From NCBI GenBank assembly GCA_900549975.1, contig URQK01000077.1, forward strand, positions 1 through 7,901: DNA of 7,901 bases, written 5' to 3'. The position numbers and the translations under genes were made by a program. The stretch is from an uncultured Mollicutes bacterium (GTDB lineage: Bacteria; Bacillota_I; Bacilli_A; RFN20; CAG-826). The notes beneath the pieces were generated by a model. The model did no database searches. It was not told the origin of the DNA and saw nothing but the letters and a program-made list of their open reading frames with translations. Below are positions 5,916 through 7,901 of the stretch, in pieces (the first letter of the stretch is position 1; each line of letters starts with the position of its first letter).

Positions 5916-6431
5916 ATGAATACATTGATAAAGAATAAAAAAGAATTTTTTATTATTATCGGAAGCGTTGCTATGGCTTTAGCTATGATTAATTTGGTAT
6001 CATTTTTTGGACAATCTGCTACAGATGAAAATGTTATACTTAATTTTATTTATGCTGGAGTTATTTTAACAAGTGCAATAATGCTTTTAGTTAGTGGAAT
6101 TAAAGACAAATATGAGCCAACATTATTTATTTCTGAAATTCTTCTTGCATCATCTATAATTGTGCGATACTTAAGTCCTTTAATTAGTAGTGCAACATAT
6201 TCAACAGCAGTTAGGCTTTGTATAGCAATTGCTTATTTGGTATTTTTGGTTTTAACATTTAAAAATGAAAAATATCAAATAGTTAAGAAAGTTTTTACTT
6301 ACATATTAGGAACTTTCTTTTTTCTTGAGATAGTAAGTAATGGCTCATTTCTTTCGATGGCTTGTTTACTTATTTTAGTTGGTAGTTTGTTTAATTTTAA
6401 TGGAAAGAAGGAAAATAAAAATGAGAATTAA
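5916..6431 (+). CDS. Small multi-spanning membrane protein, unknown function
   Basis: A 171-residue hydrophobic protein I do not recognise. Hydrophobic segments fall at about 11-31, 40-61, 69-90, 98-115, 126-141 and 142-161, so five or six membrane helices are expected. Basic residues before the first helix (KNKK) and at the very end (NGKKENKNEN) suggest both termini are cytoplasmic if the helix number is even. There is no enzymatic motif and no Cys/His metal cluster. The start is firm: AGGGAGG (5904-5910) lies 5 nt before ATG. The 3' end overlaps the next gene by 11 bases, and the ribosome binding site of that gene lies inside this reading frame, so translation is probably coupled. The two products may act together. 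Confidence 0.85.
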   Translation: MNTLIKNKKEFFIIIGSVAMALAMINLVSFFGQSATDENVILNFIYAGVILTSAIMLLVSGIKDKYEPTLFISEILLASSIIVRYLSPLISSATYSTAVRLCIAIAYLVFLVLTFKNEKYQIVKKVFTYILGTFFFLEIVSNGSFLSMACLLILVGSLFNFNGKKENKNEN

Positions 6432-7086
6432 AAATTTATATTTAAGCGCTATTTCGTTTGTATTGGCTATATTAGTGTTCGTTGTATCTGGTGCATTAAT
6501 TAAAAATGATGGACATGGAATGGGTATTGCTGCAATTTTTGTGGGACTAGCAATAATCGCAGTAGCCGTATTAGCGCTACTTAACTTTATATTTGGTAAA
6601 AAAGATAATTTTATGTTAATACCATTGTTGGCTTTATTTGTTACGCTTATGGTTTTCTCGACTGTTGTTACACTTAGTTCCAGTTCTTCATCCGTAACTT
6701 CTGATGACACAACTATTCTCCAATTAATGATATTTGCTTTAAGCGTTGTTTCATTAGTTTTTGCTACTAGAAATAAAAAATGGGCTAGTATTTGCGGTTT
6801 AGTCGTTGTTTTATTAACTATTTATTCTTCAGCCGCTTTGATAATTACTAGTTGGGGTAAAATTATTGAAATCAAGCAAGCAGCAACAAGCCCAAGCGAA
6901 AGTGCAACCTTGGCATACCGTATGAGTGCATGTCTTGCGTTAATTCCATTTATGGGTAACTTAATATTCTTATTCTACTATATTTTCAATTTGGTTTTTG
7001 GACTAAAAAAAGAAGAAGCAAAAGAACAACCAAAATCAATAGAAACTACAACTGAAGAAGTAAAAGAAGTAACAAACGAACAATAG
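6421..7086 (+). CDS. Six-helix membrane protein with acidic C-tail, unknown function
   Basis: A 221-residue integral membrane protein with no family I can name. Hydrophobic segments at about 7-27, 34-58, 63-85, 99-116, 121-144 and 168-195 predict six helices. A Ser-rich stretch (86-94, SSSSSSVTS after TL) lies in the loop after helix 3. A charged Glu/Lys/Thr-rich tail (197-221) is probably cytoplasmic. I chose ATG 6421 over the upstream in-frame ATG at 6379 because AAGGA (6408-6412) sits 8 nt before it and the extra 14 residues would lie inside the previous gene. The gene overlaps its neighbour by 11 bases, shares its promoter and is followed by a strong terminator, so the two form a closed bicistronic unit. 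Confidence 0.85.
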   Translation: MRIKNLYLSAISFVLAILVFVVSGALIKNDGHGMGIAAIFVGLAIIAVAVLALLNFIFGKKDNFMLIPLLALFVTLMVFSTVVTLSSSSSSVTSDDTTILQLMIFALSVVSLVFATRNKKWASICGLVVVLLTIYSSAALIITSWGKIIEIKQAATSPSESATLAYRMSACLALIPFMGNLIFLFYYIFNLVFGLKKEEAKEQPKSIETTTEEVKEVTNEQ

Positions 7087-7113
7087 TTTATAAAACTGTA
7101 AATTATGTAATTT

Positions 7114-7150
7114 AAAACAATTTTGACTTATGTTGAAATTGTTTTTTTTT
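7114..7150 (+). terminator. Intrinsic terminator of the membrane-protein operon
   Basis: The arms 7114-7127 and 7132-7145 form a 14-bp stem including two G-T (G-U in RNA) pairs, closed by the tetraloop TTAT (7128-7131). A run of nine T residues (7142-7150) begins in the right arm and continues past it. It lies 27 bp after the TAG of the second membrane-protein gene. The stem is AT-rich but long and the T run is strong. Confidence 0.85.
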
Positions 7151-7275
7151 AGAAAATTTTATTATTATCAAATTATTAAATAGATTGCAGAATAAACGCA
7201 TAAAATTACAAGTGAATGAAATTAGCCCATTCTGAGTATAGTCTATTTTTATTTCCTATTTTATAGTATTTATTA

Positions 7276-7281
7276 TATAAT
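7276..7281 (+). promoter_or_regulatory. Candidate -10 box for the last gene
   Basis: A perfect TATAAT lies 34 bp before the ATG of the final gene. It lacks a TGn extension, and the -35 position at 17 bp reads TTCCTA (7253-7258), a weak match. The rest of 7151-7315 is AT-rich, and I see no gene or stable structure in it. Confidence 0.4.
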
Positions 7282-7315
7282 TAAGTTGCAATTAACATGT
7301 TGAAGTGAGGAAATA

Positions 7316-7901
7316 ATGATGTTTGATAAAGAACTTATTAAAAAAGTATGTGATGTTACATGTTTAGAAGATGAAGTGCGTAGAAATAAGACTACAATTA
7401 AATATGATACGCAATACCCGTTTAAAAAATATTTTAGTCTTGATTCAATAGTTAAAGCAATTGGAATGTACACAAGCCATAAATGGAATGATATCACTTT
7501 AGCATCATGGTTTTGTATTTATAATTGGATTATATGTGGCGGCTTTTCCGATGATTTAAAAGAAGATTTAACACCTCTTGAAGAATTACTAAAAGAAGTA
7601 ATATCTTGGCACTTAGATGGTTTGTCTTTTTTTGATGAGAATATGTCGGAAGGAAACGTAGATTTTACAGATGATATACAATTATTTAAAGATTTTTTAC
7701 ATATTTTAAACACAATAAATGACTGGAAATGCTATTACGCTTGTGTTGGTTTAGAATGCAAATGGAATAACGAAAATTATATTGTTCTTATTAATGACAA
7801 AACAAAAGAATATATGATAATTAGTTCTTCTTTTCTTGAAATTGAATATTCTGATGATATTTTTCATCATTTAGAAGATAAAGAGTTTGTTCAATTAACT
7901 A
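7316..7901 (+). CDS. Unrecognised soluble protein, 5' part
   Basis: The frame is open from ATG 7316 to the right edge of the window, about 195 residues with no stop, so the gene is real but truncated here. A GTGAGG ribosome binding site (7305-7310) precedes two adjacent ATG codons (7316 and 7319); either could start. The product begins MMFDKELIKKVCDVTC, is acidic, and is notably rich in Trp and Cys for such AT-rich DNA (for example SHKWNDITLASWFCIYNWII and WKCYYACVGLECKWNNENY). It has no signal peptide and no long hydrophobic helix, so it is probably cytosolic. I do not recognise a domain. It follows a terminator and has its own promoter candidate, so it is an independent transcription unit. 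Confidence 0.75.
   Translation, partial: MMFDKELIKKVCDVTCLEDEVRRNKTTIKYDTQYPFKKYFSLDSIVKAIGMYTSHKWNDITLASWFCIYNWIICGGFSDDLKEDLTPLEELLKEVISWHLDGLSFFDENMSEGNVDFTDDIQLFKDFLHILNTINDWKCYYACVGLECKWNNENYIVLINDKTKEYMIISSSFLEIEYSDDIFHHLEDKEFVQLT

Noticed and set aside
1..7901. Alternative genetic code with TGA read as Trp, prompted by the absence of TGA stops
   Set aside because: No internal TGA occurs in any intact gene and every conserved Trp is TGG; absence of TGA among eight stops is unsurprising in AT-rich DNA.

Overview
The window is a low-GC Gram-positive type chromosome segment. It is very AT-rich and all genes lie on the + strand. The signs of this group are strong GGAGG-type ribosome binding sites, class II signal peptides with a lipobox cysteine, and family members typical of Bacilli, Erysipelotrichia or Mollicutes-related gut lineages. 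Trp is always TGG, and no frame needs TGA read as Trp, so the standard bacterial code fits. All eight visible gene ends use TAA or TAG, which is expected at this base composition. I cannot name a genus.

Left part (1-1436): the 3' end of an MmcQ/YjbR-family protein, then a 156-bp gap holding a perfect 21-bp tandem duplication and an extended -10 promoter, then a complete ribose-phosphate pyrophosphokinase (prs), a core nucleotide-metabolism gene.

Middle part (1437-4419): two tandem paralogous lipoproteins whose signal-peptide coding stretch is identical over 51 bases while the exported parts have drifted far apart. A MATE-family efflux protein follows. Its transcripts must pass through a strong intrinsic-terminator hairpin just before its ribosome binding site, an attenuator-like layout.

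Right-centre (4420-5915): a class II Fic protein (adenylyltransferase type) with an N-terminal self-inhibitory motif, the full Fic catalytic motif and a C-terminal winged-helix-like domain. Its promoter is preceded by 10/11-bp A-tract repeats. Then comes a decayed CsaA-like tRNA-binding-domain gene with a frameshift and a deletion.

Right part (5916-7901): a pair of overlapping genes for small multi-spanning membrane proteins of unknown function, a clear intrinsic terminator, and the 5' part of an unrecognised soluble protein that runs off the window.

The genes do not form one pathway. The window reads as a housekeeping gene next to a series of short independent transcription units for the cell surface, efflux and protein modification. 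Five of the six promoters I place have a TGn extended -10 with a poor -35. I saw no CRISPR array, tRNA, rRNA, transposase or phage gene. The least ordinary items are the MATE leader hairpin, the lipoprotein signal-sequence conservation, and the phased A-tract repeats before fic.
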